Translations under genes and position numbers: made by a program
Assembly: GCF_012927325.1 (NCBI RefSeq)
Contig: NZ_JABBGI010000008.1
Coordinates: 101,120 to 165,119 of the forward strand
Source: Chryseobacterium antibioticum
GTDB taxonomy: Bacteria; Bacteroidota; Bacteroidia; Flavobacteriales; Weeksellaceae
Reading direction: 5' to 3'
DNA length: 64,000 bases
Shown here: positions 25,087 through 34,246 of the stretch, one piece after another
How the letters are laid out: every line of letters begins with the position of its first letter
Numbering within the stretch: position 1 is the first letter of the stretch
The notes under the pieces: model-generated
The model's database searches: none
What the model saw: only the letters and a program-made list of their open reading frames with translations
What the model was told of the DNA's origin: nothing

Positions 25087-25734
25087 ATGGAATTTCTTCA
25101 GGATCATTATACAGTCCAAAACGAACTGTTGCTGATATTGATCTCCGTTCTTTTAGGACTGTTGATTGGTGCAGAACGAGAATACCGGAATAAATCTGCG
25201 GGTCTTCGGACCTTTATTCTGGTGTGTTTCGGATCTTGCCTGTTCACCATCCTTTCCATTAAAATAGGCGTACAAAATCCCGACCGTCTTGCGGCCAATA
25301 TCATTACCGGGATAGGTTTTCTGGGAGCAGGTGTAATTTTTAAAGGGGACAATAAAATCGATGGAATCACAACGGCAACGACCATTTGGGCCACTGCTTC
25401 AATAGGAATGGCTGTAGGTTCAGGATATGTCTATCTTTCTCTTCTGGGAACAGTGCTGGTCATTTTGATCCTTAGTGCGCTGATTTATCTGCAGAATTTT
25501 ATAGACAGCAGCCATAAAATCAGGGAATATAGAATAACGGTCATAGGGTCAGAAGATATTAAACACTGCGAACAGATATTTGAAGAGCATCATCTGAAAT
25601 ATTTTATGCTGAAAATGCAGTATACACAAGGGAATCTTTCCATAACCTGGAGACTTACGGGGAAGCATACAAAACACGATGAGGTGGTAAGAAGTCTCAT
25701 CAATGACCCCAAAATTACAGCCTATCAGTTTTAG
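25087..25734 (+). CDS. MgtC/SapB-family membrane protein
   Basis: A 215-residue inner-membrane protein. Four to five hydrophobic helices fill residues 15-145 with the conserved LLGLLIGAEREYRNKSAGLRTF and GIGFLGAGVIFKGDNKIDGITTATTIW blocks. A small ACT-like soluble domain forms the C terminus. MgtC proteins support growth at low magnesium and acid pH in pathogens; many relatives have unknown roles. It is transcribed alone and ends at a hairpin shared with the converging nlpE-like gene. Confidence 0.92.
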   Translation: MEFLQDHYTVQNELLLILISVLLGLLIGAEREYRNKSAGLRTFILVCFGSCLFTILSIKIGVQNPDRLAANIITGIGFLGAGVIFKGDNKIDGITTATTIWATASIGMAVGSGYVYLSLLGTVLVILILSALIYLQNFIDSSHKIREYRITVIGSEDIKHCEQIFEEHHLKYFMLKMQYTQGNLSITWRLTGKHTKHDEVVRSLINDPKITAYQF

Positions 25735-25746
25735 AATAAAGCAAAA

Positions 25747-25770
25747 AAATAAAGGCCTGAGCCTTTATTT
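25747..25770. terminator. bidirectional terminator between mgtC-like and nlpE-like genes
   Basis: Stem aaataaaggc (25747-25756) pairs with gcctttattt (25761-25770) with a ctga loop, and A and T tracts occur on both sides. The right arm overlaps the last codons of the nlpE-like gene. Confidence 0.8.
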
Positions 25771-26253
25771 TTTCTTGAAAACATACAAATCCTTGTTGGG
25801 TCCAGTAATTTCCTGGCCATCCATATCAAGTTGTATAAGAATGTTTTCGCCCACTTTATATTTGTAACTGGCAGTTTTTCCTTTCAGTGTAATTGAGCTT
25901 CCCGAAGCGTCCCATTCAAAAGTTCCTTTATCCTGATTTTTTGAATTTCTGTCAATATACTCTTCCGTAATGCTGAAGGTTTTGTCATTATTTAAAGTAA
26001 GAGAAGTCTTAATTCCCGGGCAGTCTGCACATGGAACCACAGCTTCATAAGTGCCTGGCCAATCCAGTGCATTTTCTGAAGTATCACCTGCAGCCGTAGG
26101 AGTGGCTTTTGTAATGCTGTCTGATGGTGTGGTTGCTACAGCGGCAGAATCTGTGGTGGCGTCAGTCGTTTCAGTTGTTTTTTCTTTTGGATTACAAGAT
26201 GCTAAAAAGACAGCTGATGCAATTCCGAGAATGAACATTTTGTTATTCATCAT
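25765..26253 (-). CDS. NlpE-like lipoprotein
   Basis: A 162-residue lipoprotein. The lipobox is FLASC (Cys20), followed by a Thr/Ser/Ala-rich tether of about 45 residues, then the NlpE N-terminal domain with TYEAVVPCADCPGIKTSLTL, whose CxxC is characteristic. In Escherichia coli NlpE senses lipoprotein and copper stress through Cpx; Bacteroidota lack Cpx, so here it is a structural homologue of unknown signalling. It appears monocistronic. Confidence 0.87.
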   Translation of the reverse strand: MMNNKMFILGIASAVFLASCNPKEKTTETTDATTDSAAVATTPSDSITKATPTAAGDTSENALDWPGTYEAVVPCADCPGIKTSLTLNNDKTFSITEEYIDRNSKNQDKGTFEWDASGSSITLKGKTASYKYKVGENILIQLDMDGQEITGPNKDLYVFKKK

Positions 26254-26340
26254 AATGAAATAATTTAGATATATTAATACTTAAGTGCTGTATTTGAAAC
26301 AAAAACTGAGCCAGTGAAGGGGTTTCGGGATATGGAATAC

Positions 26341-26571
26341 GAGTTTTGAGTTTAAAGATGCGAGATCGTAGAGTTTGAGAGTACTAGGGTTTTAGAGTGA
26401 ATGAATTCGGTGTTAATTATTGACGTTTTCTATTCTAAATAGTTGGAGAATTATTGAATCAATAACTTAAAGTCTCAAATCTCATATCTGAAATCTCATG
26501 TCTAATATCTGGCATCTAAAAATCTTGGCTCTTGTTTCTTGAATCTGAAATCTTGAATTTCAGCCCCATAT
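26341..26571 (+). repeat. dispersed repeat R1, about 230 bp
   Basis: It shares extended blocks with 30920-31147 in the same orientation: gtttgagagtactagggttt, then tagagtgaatga, gacgttttctat, tgaatcaat, aagtctcaaatctcat, and finally ccccatat. The second half is a run of degenerate AATCTCA/CATGTCT/AATATCT heptads. The first half carries the partly complementary GAGATCGTAGAGTTTGAGAG, so the element can fold back on itself. It fills most of the 373-bp gap before the S46 peptidase gene; no ORF is present. Confidence 0.8.
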
Positions 26572-26632
26572 TTCACTGTCCACGTAAGGCATATGTATAA
26601 TATTCTTTGTAAATTGGGGCAAAATTTTGATT

Positions 26633-28771
26633 ATGACAAAAAAGATACTTTTATCCGTATTTATTTTGCCGGCTGCTATGGCGTTCGCACAACAATATGG
26701 AGGAATGTGGATTCCGACAGAGTTGAATGAGAAGGAAATGAAGGATTTGGGAATGAAGATCTCTGCCAAAGACATTTTCAATACTCAGAAGCCGAGCATA
26801 AAGGATGCTGTTGTACAGTTTAACGGTGGATGTACTGCCGAGATCATCTCGCCTAAAGGCTTGCTACTGACCAACCACCACTGTGGATACGGGCAGATTC
26901 AGGCACATTCTACGGTTCAGAATGATCTTCTTTCCAATGGATTCTGGGCTAAGAATCCAGACGGTGAACTTCCGAATCCGGGGGTAAAAGTAGATTTCAT
27001 TGTAGACATCAAAGAAGTAACGGATCATATTTTAGAAGGAACAGACAACCTGGTTGAGCCTGAACTGACTAAAAAGATCAGTAAAAATATCGAGGTTTAT
27101 AAAAACTCTCAGAAAATAGAATCTTACCAGTCGATCATTGTAAAATCAATGTATTATGGTAACAAATTTTACGCGTTTACTACCGAAACCTACAAGGATA
27201 TCCGTTTGGTTGGGGCACCGCCTCAAAGCATAGGGAAATTCGGTAGCGATACAGATAACTGGGTTTGGCCAAGACATACCGGAGATTTCTCTATGTTCAG
27301 AATTTATGCGGGTAAAGACAACAAGCCTGCGGAATATTCAAAAGACAATATCCCTTACGTTCCAAAACATTACCTGCCGGTTTCTATTAAAGATAAAGCT
27401 GAAAACGATTTCACATTCGTATTCGGATTCCCGGGGAAAACTACGGAATATCTTCCTGCAGTAGCGGTAGAGAAAATCATGACAGATATTGATCCTGCAA
27501 GAATTGCTGTACGTGATGTAGCTCTTAAAACATTGGACGAGAAAATGCGTGTAGACAGTGAAACACGTATCAAATATGCCTCAAAATATGCTTCAGTAGC
27601 TAATTACTGGAAAAAATGGATCGGTGAAGTAGAAGGGTTAAAAAAATCCAATGCAGTTGAGAAAAAAGTAATGTATGAAGGTTCTCTTGTCGCTAAAAAC
27701 CCTGAGATCAAAACGACTTTGGACCAGCTGAATAAACTGTACAATGATCAGGCTCCATACGCACTAAACAATGCCTACTATACAGAGGTTGTAAGAAATG
27801 CAGAAACCCTGAAACTGGCTGGCGATTACTACGATTATATAGCTTCTGTGGAATCCGGGAAAATGGAAGAAAAAGAGCTTACCAAATTAAAATCAAAAGT
27901 AACCTCATTCTACAAAGACTACAGTGCTGAGCTTGATGCTAAAGTAACAGCCAAATTACTGGCCTTATACGCTAATAAAACGGCACCACAATTCTTACCT
28001 GCAGGATTCAATAAGTATAAAGACGAAAATCAGAATATCCCGATGATCGAGGAGATGTCTAAAAATTCAATCGTCACAGGAAGAGCACAGGTAAACGGAG
28101 CTGCTCTTACAGGAGATATCGAAAAAGCATTTTCTAACCAGGACAAGCTGATCAAGACTTTGAAAAAAGATCCTATTTATCAGCTGTATGCTTCAATGAA
28201 GGAAACCTATATGAAAACGACAGACCCTCAATTTACTTCTCTTCAGGGGAAAATTGATGACCTTCAGAAGAAATTTATGGCGCAGCAAATGGCAACGGAT
28301 AAAGACAGGAAATTCTTCCCCGATGCAAACTCTACGCTTCGCGTTACTTACGGAAAAGTAAAGGGTTCTACACCTAGAGACGCTGTTTCTTACGGTTATC
28401 AAACGCATCTTGCGGGAGTGATGGAAAAATATGTTCCCGGAGATTATGAATTTGATGTTCCTAAAAAACTGATCGATCTTTACAACAAAAAAGATTACGG
28501 AAATTACAAAGACAAAACGGGAGATGTTCCGGTAGGATTTACAGCTACCAATCACACCACAGGAGGGAACTCAGGGAGCCCGGCTCTTGACGCCAACGGA
28601 AACCTTGTAGGCCTGAACTTCGACAGACAGTGGGAAGGAACAATGAGTGATATCAATTACGACCCGCGTTTCAGCCGAAACATTATGGTAGATACCAAAT
28701 ACATACTCTTCATTATCGAAAAATTTGCCGATTCAAAATGGCTTATCGACGAAATGAAGGTGGTGAAATAA
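26633..28771 (+). CDS. S46-family dipeptidyl-peptidase, DPP11-like
   Basis: A 712-residue periplasmic or surface serine peptidase that removes dipeptides from oligopeptides. A Sec signal ends AMAFAQ. The catalytic His is in LLLTNHHCGYGQ (residues 81-83) and the Ser in HTTGGNSGSPALD. Counting from that Ser, the residues at +16 and +18 are Phe and Arg (GLNFDRQWEG). This matches Phe671/Arg673 of Porphyromonas DPP11, the Arg of which selects acidic P1 residues; DPP7 has Gly there. I therefore infer Asp/Glu specificity. The start is the second ATG (26633). A hairpin terminator follows. Confidence 0.93.
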   Translation: MTKKILLSVFILPAAMAFAQQYGGMWIPTELNEKEMKDLGMKISAKDIFNTQKPSIKDAVVQFNGGCTAEIISPKGLLLTNHHCGYGQIQAHSTVQNDLLSNGFWAKNPDGELPNPGVKVDFIVDIKEVTDHILEGTDNLVEPELTKKISKNIEVYKNSQKIESYQSIIVKSMYYGNKFYAFTTETYKDIRLVGAPPQSIGKFGSDTDNWVWPRHTGDFSMFRIYAGKDNKPAEYSKDNIPYVPKHYLPVSIKDKAENDFTFVFGFPGKTTEYLPAVAVEKIMTDIDPARIAVRDVALKTLDEKMRVDSETRIKYASKYASVANYWKKWIGEVEGLKKSNAVEKKVMYEGSLVAKNPEIKTTLDQLNKLYNDQAPYALNNAYYTEVVRNAETLKLAGDYYDYIASVESGKMEEKELTKLKSKVTSFYKDYSAELDAKVTAKLLALYANKTAPQFLPAGFNKYKDENQNIPMIEEMSKNSIVTGRAQVNGAALTGDIEKAFSNQDKLIKTLKKDPIYQLYASMKETYMKTTDPQFTSLQGKIDDLQKKFMAQQMATDKDRKFFPDANSTLRVTYGKVKGSTPRDAVSYGYQTHLAGVMEKYVPGDYEFDVPKKLIDLYNKKDYGNYKDKTGDVPVGFTATNHTTGGNSGSPALDANGNLVGLNFDRQWEGTMSDINYDPRFSRNIMVDTKYILFIIEKFADSKWLIDEMKVVK

Positions 28772-28791
28772 TACATAAAAGTAATATCTTT

Positions 28792-28831
28792 AAGAATCTA
28801 TTTGAATACCATTTAAATAGATTCTTTTTTT
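28792..28831 (+). terminator. rho-independent terminator after the S46 peptidase gene
   Basis: Stem aagaatctattt (28792-28803) pairs with aaatagattctt (28815-28826), followed by a T-run. It lies between the peptidase stop and the deacetylase start. Confidence 0.85.
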
Positions 28832-28842
28832 ATTTAACAGAG

Positions 28843-29841
28843 ATGAAAGATAAGATCATCAGTTTACTGGCTGCTTTCGAAACGGAAAATCTGGGGAAGT
28901 CTTTCCCGATGGATTACTGTCTGCCTGTTTATCATTGTGTTTCTGATGAAAATTTACCACACATCAGACACATCATTCAATATAAGAATACAAAGCAGTT
29001 TGAAGCAGATCTCGATTGCCTTTCAAAACATTTCCAGTGGGTCAGCTGGTCAGAGTTCAAAGACTTTATCAGTGGCAATTTTAAGCCTAAAAAAAAGATG
29101 GCTCTGCTGACTTTTGATGACGGTTTCAGAGAGTTTTACGATACCGTAATTCCTATTCTGGAACGGAAAGGAATCTATGCCTGCAATTTTATAAATCCGG
29201 CTTTTATTGATAATCAGGAACTGATGTTCAGATGTAAGACCAGTTTAATCATCGACGAAGTAGAAAGAGGACAAAAGATAGATCCAGAAATTTTCAGTGT
29301 GCTTTCACTGGAGAATCCAACAAGAGAGCAGCTTAAACAGCAGATATTAAAGATTAATTATCATAAAAGAGACCTGCTGGATAAGCTCACCGAAAAATTT
29401 GAAATTGACTGTAAAGCCTACTTAAAAAAACATAGTCCTTATCTGACAACTGATCAATTAAAAATACTGACTCAGAAAGGATACGGCATTTCTTCTCACA
29501 GCTGGGATCATCCCAAATACAACGAATTATCCTTGCAGGAACAGATGGAAAGTACTGAACTTACCTTTAGTTATTTAAAAGAAAATAATTTGATGTACGA
29601 CAGTTTTGCGTTTCCGTTCACAGACTTTGGCGTGAAGAAAGATTTTTTTGATGAGCTGTTTAAAAATCAGGAGATATTCTGCTGTTTTGGAAGTGCAGGA
29701 GTAAAATCTGACAGTATAGAACGGCTTTTCCACAGAATTCCAATGGAAATGGGCGAAAGCGGAGAAAAAACTTTAAAAAAAGAAACTGCCTATTTCAGAC
29801 TGAAAAAGATCATAAACAAAAATAAAATAGTGAGAAGATGA
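28843..29841 (+). CDS. polysaccharide deacetylase family protein
   Basis: From the ATG at 28843 the product is 332 residues. An upstream extension to 28738 would run through the peptidase stop region and its terminator, so it is rejected. The NodB-fold motif 1 is MALLTFDDGFREFYD, with the catalytic Asp pair; the His-containing motif is ISSHSWDHPKYNEL, and a later FAFPFTDFG matches motif 3. There is no signal peptide, so it is cytoplasmic or acts on a lipid-linked or nucleotide precursor. The stop overlaps the GNAT start (ATGA), so the two are translationally coupled. Confidence 0.88.
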   Translation: MKDKIISLLAAFETENLGKSFPMDYCLPVYHCVSDENLPHIRHIIQYKNTKQFEADLDCLSKHFQWVSWSEFKDFISGNFKPKKKMALLTFDDGFREFYDTVIPILERKGIYACNFINPAFIDNQELMFRCKTSLIIDEVERGQKIDPEIFSVLSLENPTREQLKQQILKINYHKRDLLDKLTEKFEIDCKAYLKKHSPYLTTDQLKILTQKGYGISSHSWDHPKYNELSLQEQMESTELTFSYLKENNLMYDSFAFPFTDFGVKKDFFDELFKNQEIFCCFGSAGVKSDSIERLFHRIPMEMGESGEKTLKKETAYFRLKKIINKNKIVRR

Positions 29842-30920
29842 TGGAGTTGAAGACCTTGAATAAAAAAGAACTTGACGATTTTGTTTCATCAGGAGATTTC
29901 AGCAATTTTGACTTTCTTCCCATTTCAGAACACCGGGCAAAATCCCATATCAGAAACCTAAAAGCTCTGGATAATCAGACCCTTTTAGTTCTGGCATTTT
30001 ATGACGGAAAGTTAGCCGGATATGTAGGATGTTTTCCCGATAATTATCTGATAGACGGGAAAATATTCCACTATGCGTGGTTGAGTACGCTGTATGTGAG
30101 TGAAGAATTCCGTGGAAAAAGAATTGCAAAAACATTGTTGAACAAAATGTTTGAAGAATATGACGGCAATATCATCGCAACCGAATTCACCAAAGAAGCA
30201 GAAACCCTGTACAATATGCTGGGCGTTTTTCAATATGCTTTTCCAAAATCAGGAAAAAGATATTATTTCCGTTCAGATGCAGCTCATATTATTCCTGCGA
30301 AAAAACCCGGACTGAAGCCTGCAAAACCTCTTTTTCAATTGACAGATGCCGCGGCCAATTCTTTAATTGCTGTGAAAAATTCATCCATAAAAAAGCCTGG
30401 TTTCAGATTCGAAATCCTTGATCATATCGATACCGAAAGTTCAGAATGGATGTCAAAATTCCGGAGCAGACGAAATGCCGATGAGATCAATGTGTTTATA
30501 AAAAATCCCTGGGTTATCCAAAGTAAAAAGAAAGAAGAAAAATATCTTTTTTCAAGTTATGCTGAGGTTTTCAAGTATGTTTGGGTTAAGTTATATGATG
30601 CCCATAATGCATTGACAGCCTGTTCACTGCTCCAGCTCAGGGACGGGAACCTTAAGATCCCTTATCTGTTTTCAGAAGTTCCTGGTTTAAACCATTTCAT
30701 TGATTTTCTAAGCTATTTTATCGTCAAAAATAAAGTGAAAACCCTAACGAGTTATCAGCAAGAACTCAATAAAAAATTGGAAGAATCTAAAACTTTCCCT
30801 AAGATCTACAACCGTGATTTTGAAAGAAGATACCTCTTCCACAAACAGCTTATCGAACATCTTCCGAAAGGCTTTGATCCGGAATATCAGGATGGAGATG
30901 GTGACTGTATGATGACGTAG
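29838..30920 (+). CDS. GNAT-family N-acetyltransferase with C-terminal extension
   Basis: A 360-residue protein. The GNAT core is in residues 1-150, with HYAWLSTLYVSEEFRGKRIAKTLLNKM giving beta4 and the acetyl-CoA pyrophosphate loop (RGKRIA). The remaining 200 residues are a second region I cannot name, containing WVIQSKKKEEKYLFSSYAEV. Coupled to a polysaccharide deacetylase, it may N-acylate the amino sugar that the partner exposes, a deacetylate-then-acylate pair on a surface glycan; this is inference from the ATGA overlap only. An ATG one codon later is equally possible as start. Confidence 0.82.
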   Translation: MMELKTLNKKELDDFVSSGDFSNFDFLPISEHRAKSHIRNLKALDNQTLLVLAFYDGKLAGYVGCFPDNYLIDGKIFHYAWLSTLYVSEEFRGKRIAKTLLNKMFEEYDGNIIATEFTKEAETLYNMLGVFQYAFPKSGKRYYFRSDAAHIIPAKKPGLKPAKPLFQLTDAAANSLIAVKNSSIKKPGFRFEILDHIDTESSEWMSKFRSRRNADEINVFIKNPWVIQSKKKEEKYLFSSYAEVFKYVWVKLYDAHNALTACSLLQLRDGNLKIPYLFSEVPGLNHFIDFLSYFIVKNKVKTLTSYQQELNKKLEESKTFPKIYNRDFERRYLFHKQLIEHLPKGFDPEYQDGDGDCMMT

Positions 30921-31147
30921 AGTTGCGGGTTTAATGTTTCAGGATGCAAGACCGTAAAGTTTGAGAGTACTAGGGTTTTAGAGTGAATGAGCTCAGCATT
31001 AATTATGGACGTTTTCTACTCCAAATAGTTTGGGAATCATTGAATCAATGCCCTAAAAGTCTCAAATCTCATGTCTGAAATCTGATGTCTAATATCTGGA
31101 ATCTAAAATCTGATGTCTTCAATGAATTCAAAAAAACCGCCCCATAT
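30920..31147 (+). repeat. dispersed repeat R2, direct homologue of R1
   Basis: The order of blocks is the same as in 26341-26571, including gtttgagagtactagggttt, aagtctcaaatctcat, gtctaatatctgg and the terminal ccccatat. It fills the gap between the GNAT gene and the M16 peptidase terminator. With R1 it brackets a 4.3-kb block of three genes in direct orientation. Confidence 0.8.
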
Positions 31148-31161
31148 GACTGAGGCGGTTT
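31134..31161 (-). terminator. rho-independent terminator of the M16 peptidase gene
   Basis: Stem aaaccgcc (31134-31141) pairs with ggcggttt (31154-31161). The A-tract at 31130-31136 gives the U-tail on the minus strand. It overlaps the end of repeat R2. Confidence 0.8.
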
Positions 31162-31169
31162 GAATCTTT

Positions 31170-34034
31170 TTAATGTCCGAAAATATCTTTCAGGCTTAAT
31201 TCTTTGAATTGGCCCATCTCGTTGACGGCCTCCATATCTAGGTTTTCTTTCTTGCCGATAATAGCGGTGTTAAAATGTAACGGCTTGATCTCTGTCTGAT
31301 AGAATTTCTTCACATCTTCAAATGTTAGATTTTCGATCTGTCCGTAGATGTCTTTTCTGAAATCATGGTAGATGTTCAGTTTTTTCAATCGTAATGTATT
31401 GAAAAATATATTGTTTCGGGTAATTCTGGTGGAAGCAATCTGTTTCAATGCTGCATTTCTGGCATTTTCAAACTGGATTGGAACTTCAGGAAGTTCGTCC
31501 ATCAGCTCGCTCATCGTGCTTACCGCAGTCCGAAGCTTATCTGGCTGGGTTCCAATGTATGTTGTGATATAATCCGGATGTCCCAGTTCAGAATTGGCGG
31601 CATAAGAAACGTAAGCTGAATAGGCTAAGCTTTTGCTTTCACGGATCTCCTGAAAAACAATAGAAGAAAGTCCTCTTCCGAAATATTCATTAAACACATT
31701 GATCTTTCCGAAATTTGAAGTGTTTACCTCATGTCCTCTTCCTATTTTGCTCATTTCCATCTGTACCATATCGTAATCTGTGAAATAGACATTTCCGTTG
31801 GTTTCAGGTTCGGGATATTGCTTTGGTTCAGGAATCTGGAAACTTGCATCTTCTACATATTTTCCAATATACTGTTTGAAGTTTTCAAGATTTTTCCCAT
31901 AGAAAAATACCTGATATGGATATTTGAAAAGCTTTTTCATTCGGTCTGTGAAAACTTCTGCATGGCTGCTTTCAAGTTCCTCTTGTGAAATAATATCTGT
32001 ATAACGTGAGAAGCTGCCCAGTTTTGTGTAATTGGTCAGGGCAGTCATGATCCGGTTTTTATCTTTTTTTGAAGCCTGACGGTTTTCCAAAACGGTTTCT
32101 ATAAACTGTTTGTAGATTTCCTGATCCGGTTTTACTTCATACATCCAGTGTTGAAGAAGGGCAATCCCTTTTTCGATATTTTCTTCCAGCCCGCTCAGTG
32201 AGATCAGAAGCTGATCATTGGTGGTTTTAAAATCATTGCTGACCCCAATCTTAAAGAACTCCTGTTTTAAATCCTCAGGCGAAAGATCTTCAGTTCCAAG
32301 ATACTGAAGGAGCTGCGTGGAAATTCCAAGATCCCTGTCATGATCACCTCCAAAAGGAAAAATAAAGTGAACCTGTGCAATATCATTGTATTTATTATGA
32401 ACGAAGCTCAGCTTTTTATCCTTGATGGTATCCGTAAGGATTTCCTTTTCATAATCAATGAATTCTGGCTGTATGTCTTCCGTTTTTTCTGCAATTTCCT
32501 TTAAAAAGGCAGACTGTGCTTCACGGTTGATCTTAATCGGAGTAATTCCTGGATTTTCAACTCTTACCAATTGGTCATTAACGCCCTTCTCCTTATAGAC
32601 TTCAACATAATTATTCTTAAAGAATGTATTAGCAAAATCTATAACCTCTTCTTTGGTGAAGCTTTCATACTCATCCATTTCATTTAGTTCTTGCTCCCAG
32701 GATCTTCCTTTGATGTACGTATCATACAGATTCGTAGCCAGTCCATCTGCTGTTTCAAGGCCCTTCAAACGCTGCAGTTTAAAATCATTGATGATTGCAG
32801 GAAGAATCCAGTCTGGAAAGTCTCCCTTTTTGATCAGCTCTATCTGTTCCAGAACCATTTCTTTCGCTTCGTCCATCGTCTGTGTTTCTTTTGGAACAGC
32901 TACAATAGAAAAATATCCGTACTGCTTTAAGCCTACAGAAAAAGCCTGTGCCCAAAGCATCCTTTGGGTCTGATTGATATTAAGGTCAAGCAATCCCGCT
33001 TCCCCTCTGTTGCTGAGAATATTAGCCGTAATGTCTGCTAACATCGCTTCTCTGGTTCCATAGCTGTCTGTTCTCCATGCCAGCTGAACTCTTGGCGTCG
33101 TTGGACTTTTTACGGTTCTTTTTATAATTTCCGTTAATGGCTGTTCAATGACAGGCGTCTTTTTCGGAAGTTCCCGGTAAGGAATCGTTCCAAAATATTG
33201 ATTAACAAGCTGAATCGTTTCCTCGAAATCCAGATCACCCACCAAAACCATCGCATAATTATTTGGAACGTAATATTCATCAAAATACTTATGAATAGCT
33301 TTCATGGAAGGGTTTTTCAGATGTTCCGGCTTTCCGATAGTCGTTTGCTGACCATTCGGGTGCATAGGAAACAGAGCATCCATCAATTCATAATTAACCA
33401 GTCTTGAATCATTATCCTGAGCTCTGTTAAATTCCTCGTATACCGATTCCAGCTCCGTATGGAAAAGTCTCAGCACAACCTCTGAAAATCTTTCCTTTTC
33501 TATTTTAAGCCATTTTTCAAGCTCATTGTTCGGAACATTATTTTTATAAACCGTCTCATCAAACCAGGTATGGGCATTTGTTCCGCTGGCGCCCAGTGAA
33601 GAAATTACTTTGTCATATTCATTGGCGATGGCATACTGGCTTGCCTCCTGGGATACTTCATCTATTTTTTTATAGATCTCCTTCTTCTTTTCAGGATCCT
33701 GTTCCGCTTTGTGATCTTCATACAATGCTGAAATCTGGTCAAGCAGTTCCTTTTCCTTTTCCCAGTTCTGCGTTCCGATCTTCGAAGTTCCTTTAAACAT
33801 CATGTGTTCAAGATAATGTGCCAAACCCGTATTGTCAGAAGGATCATTATTGCTCCCCGTTCTCACAGGAATATACGTCTGTATCCTGGGTGCATCAAAA
33901 TTTTGGGCAAGAAAAACCTTTAAGCCATTCTTCAGCGTATAAATTCTTACCTTATTTTCATCATGGGTTACTGTAGTATATTCGTAGTTGTTTTTATCTG
34001 TATGAACCGTTTCTCTGTATCTCTTGTCAATCAT
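31170..34034 (-). CDS. M16-family zinc metallopeptidase (insulinase/pitrilysin type)
   Basis: A 954-residue peptidase of two tandem M16 modules forming a clamshell. The inverted zinc motif HxxEH is HYLEHMMFKGT (His73, Glu76, His77), with the third ligand Glu in the ELESVYEEFNRAQ region. The second half is the inactive M16 partner domain. No convincing signal peptide is seen at the chosen start, so a cytoplasmic oligopeptidase is likely. It is monocistronic, with its own terminator, and divergent from the response regulator gene. Confidence 0.92.
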   Translation of the reverse strand: MIDKRYRETVHTDKNNYEYTTVTHDENKVRIYTLKNGLKVFLAQNFDAPRIQTYIPVRTGSNNDPSDNTGLAHYLEHMMFKGTSKIGTQNWEKEKELLDQISALYEDHKAEQDPEKKKEIYKKIDEVSQEASQYAIANEYDKVISSLGASGTNAHTWFDETVYKNNVPNNELEKWLKIEKERFSEVVLRLFHTELESVYEEFNRAQDNDSRLVNYELMDALFPMHPNGQQTTIGKPEHLKNPSMKAIHKYFDEYYVPNNYAMVLVGDLDFEETIQLVNQYFGTIPYRELPKKTPVIEQPLTEIIKRTVKSPTTPRVQLAWRTDSYGTREAMLADITANILSNRGEAGLLDLNINQTQRMLWAQAFSVGLKQYGYFSIVAVPKETQTMDEAKEMVLEQIELIKKGDFPDWILPAIINDFKLQRLKGLETADGLATNLYDTYIKGRSWEQELNEMDEYESFTKEEVIDFANTFFKNNYVEVYKEKGVNDQLVRVENPGITPIKINREAQSAFLKEIAEKTEDIQPEFIDYEKEILTDTIKDKKLSFVHNKYNDIAQVHFIFPFGGDHDRDLGISTQLLQYLGTEDLSPEDLKQEFFKIGVSNDFKTTNDQLLISLSGLEENIEKGIALLQHWMYEVKPDQEIYKQFIETVLENRQASKKDKNRIMTALTNYTKLGSFSRYTDIISQEELESSHAEVFTDRMKKLFKYPYQVFFYGKNLENFKQYIGKYVEDASFQIPEPKQYPEPETNGNVYFTDYDMVQMEMSKIGRGHEVNTSNFGKINVFNEYFGRGLSSIVFQEIRESKSLAYSAYVSYAANSELGHPDYITTYIGTQPDKLRTAVSTMSELMDELPEVPIQFENARNAALKQIASTRITRNNIFFNTLRLKKLNIYHDFRKDIYGQIENLTFEDVKKFYQTEIKPLHFNTAIIGKKENLDMEAVNEMGQFKELSLKDIFGH

Positions 34035-34246
34035 AAGCTAACTCATTTCATTCTTTTAGATCCGAATGAACTACAAATGTAAGCAATCAAAGAAAGTTTC
34101 GGTGTGTTTTTGTTACTATTACATCTATAGTTTCGATTTGTAAAGATGAAAAAGCTAAGAGGGGAAATACTAATTTTACTCCAACTACTAGTCATTTGCT
34201 CAAAAAATTCAATAAGTTTGCATCAGGTTTTCCAAAAACAACCACT

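Noticed and set aside
32653..32973. Plus-strand frames antisense to the M16 peptidase gene
   Set aside because: Shadow frames; the opposite strand holds a full-length, motif-complete peptidase.
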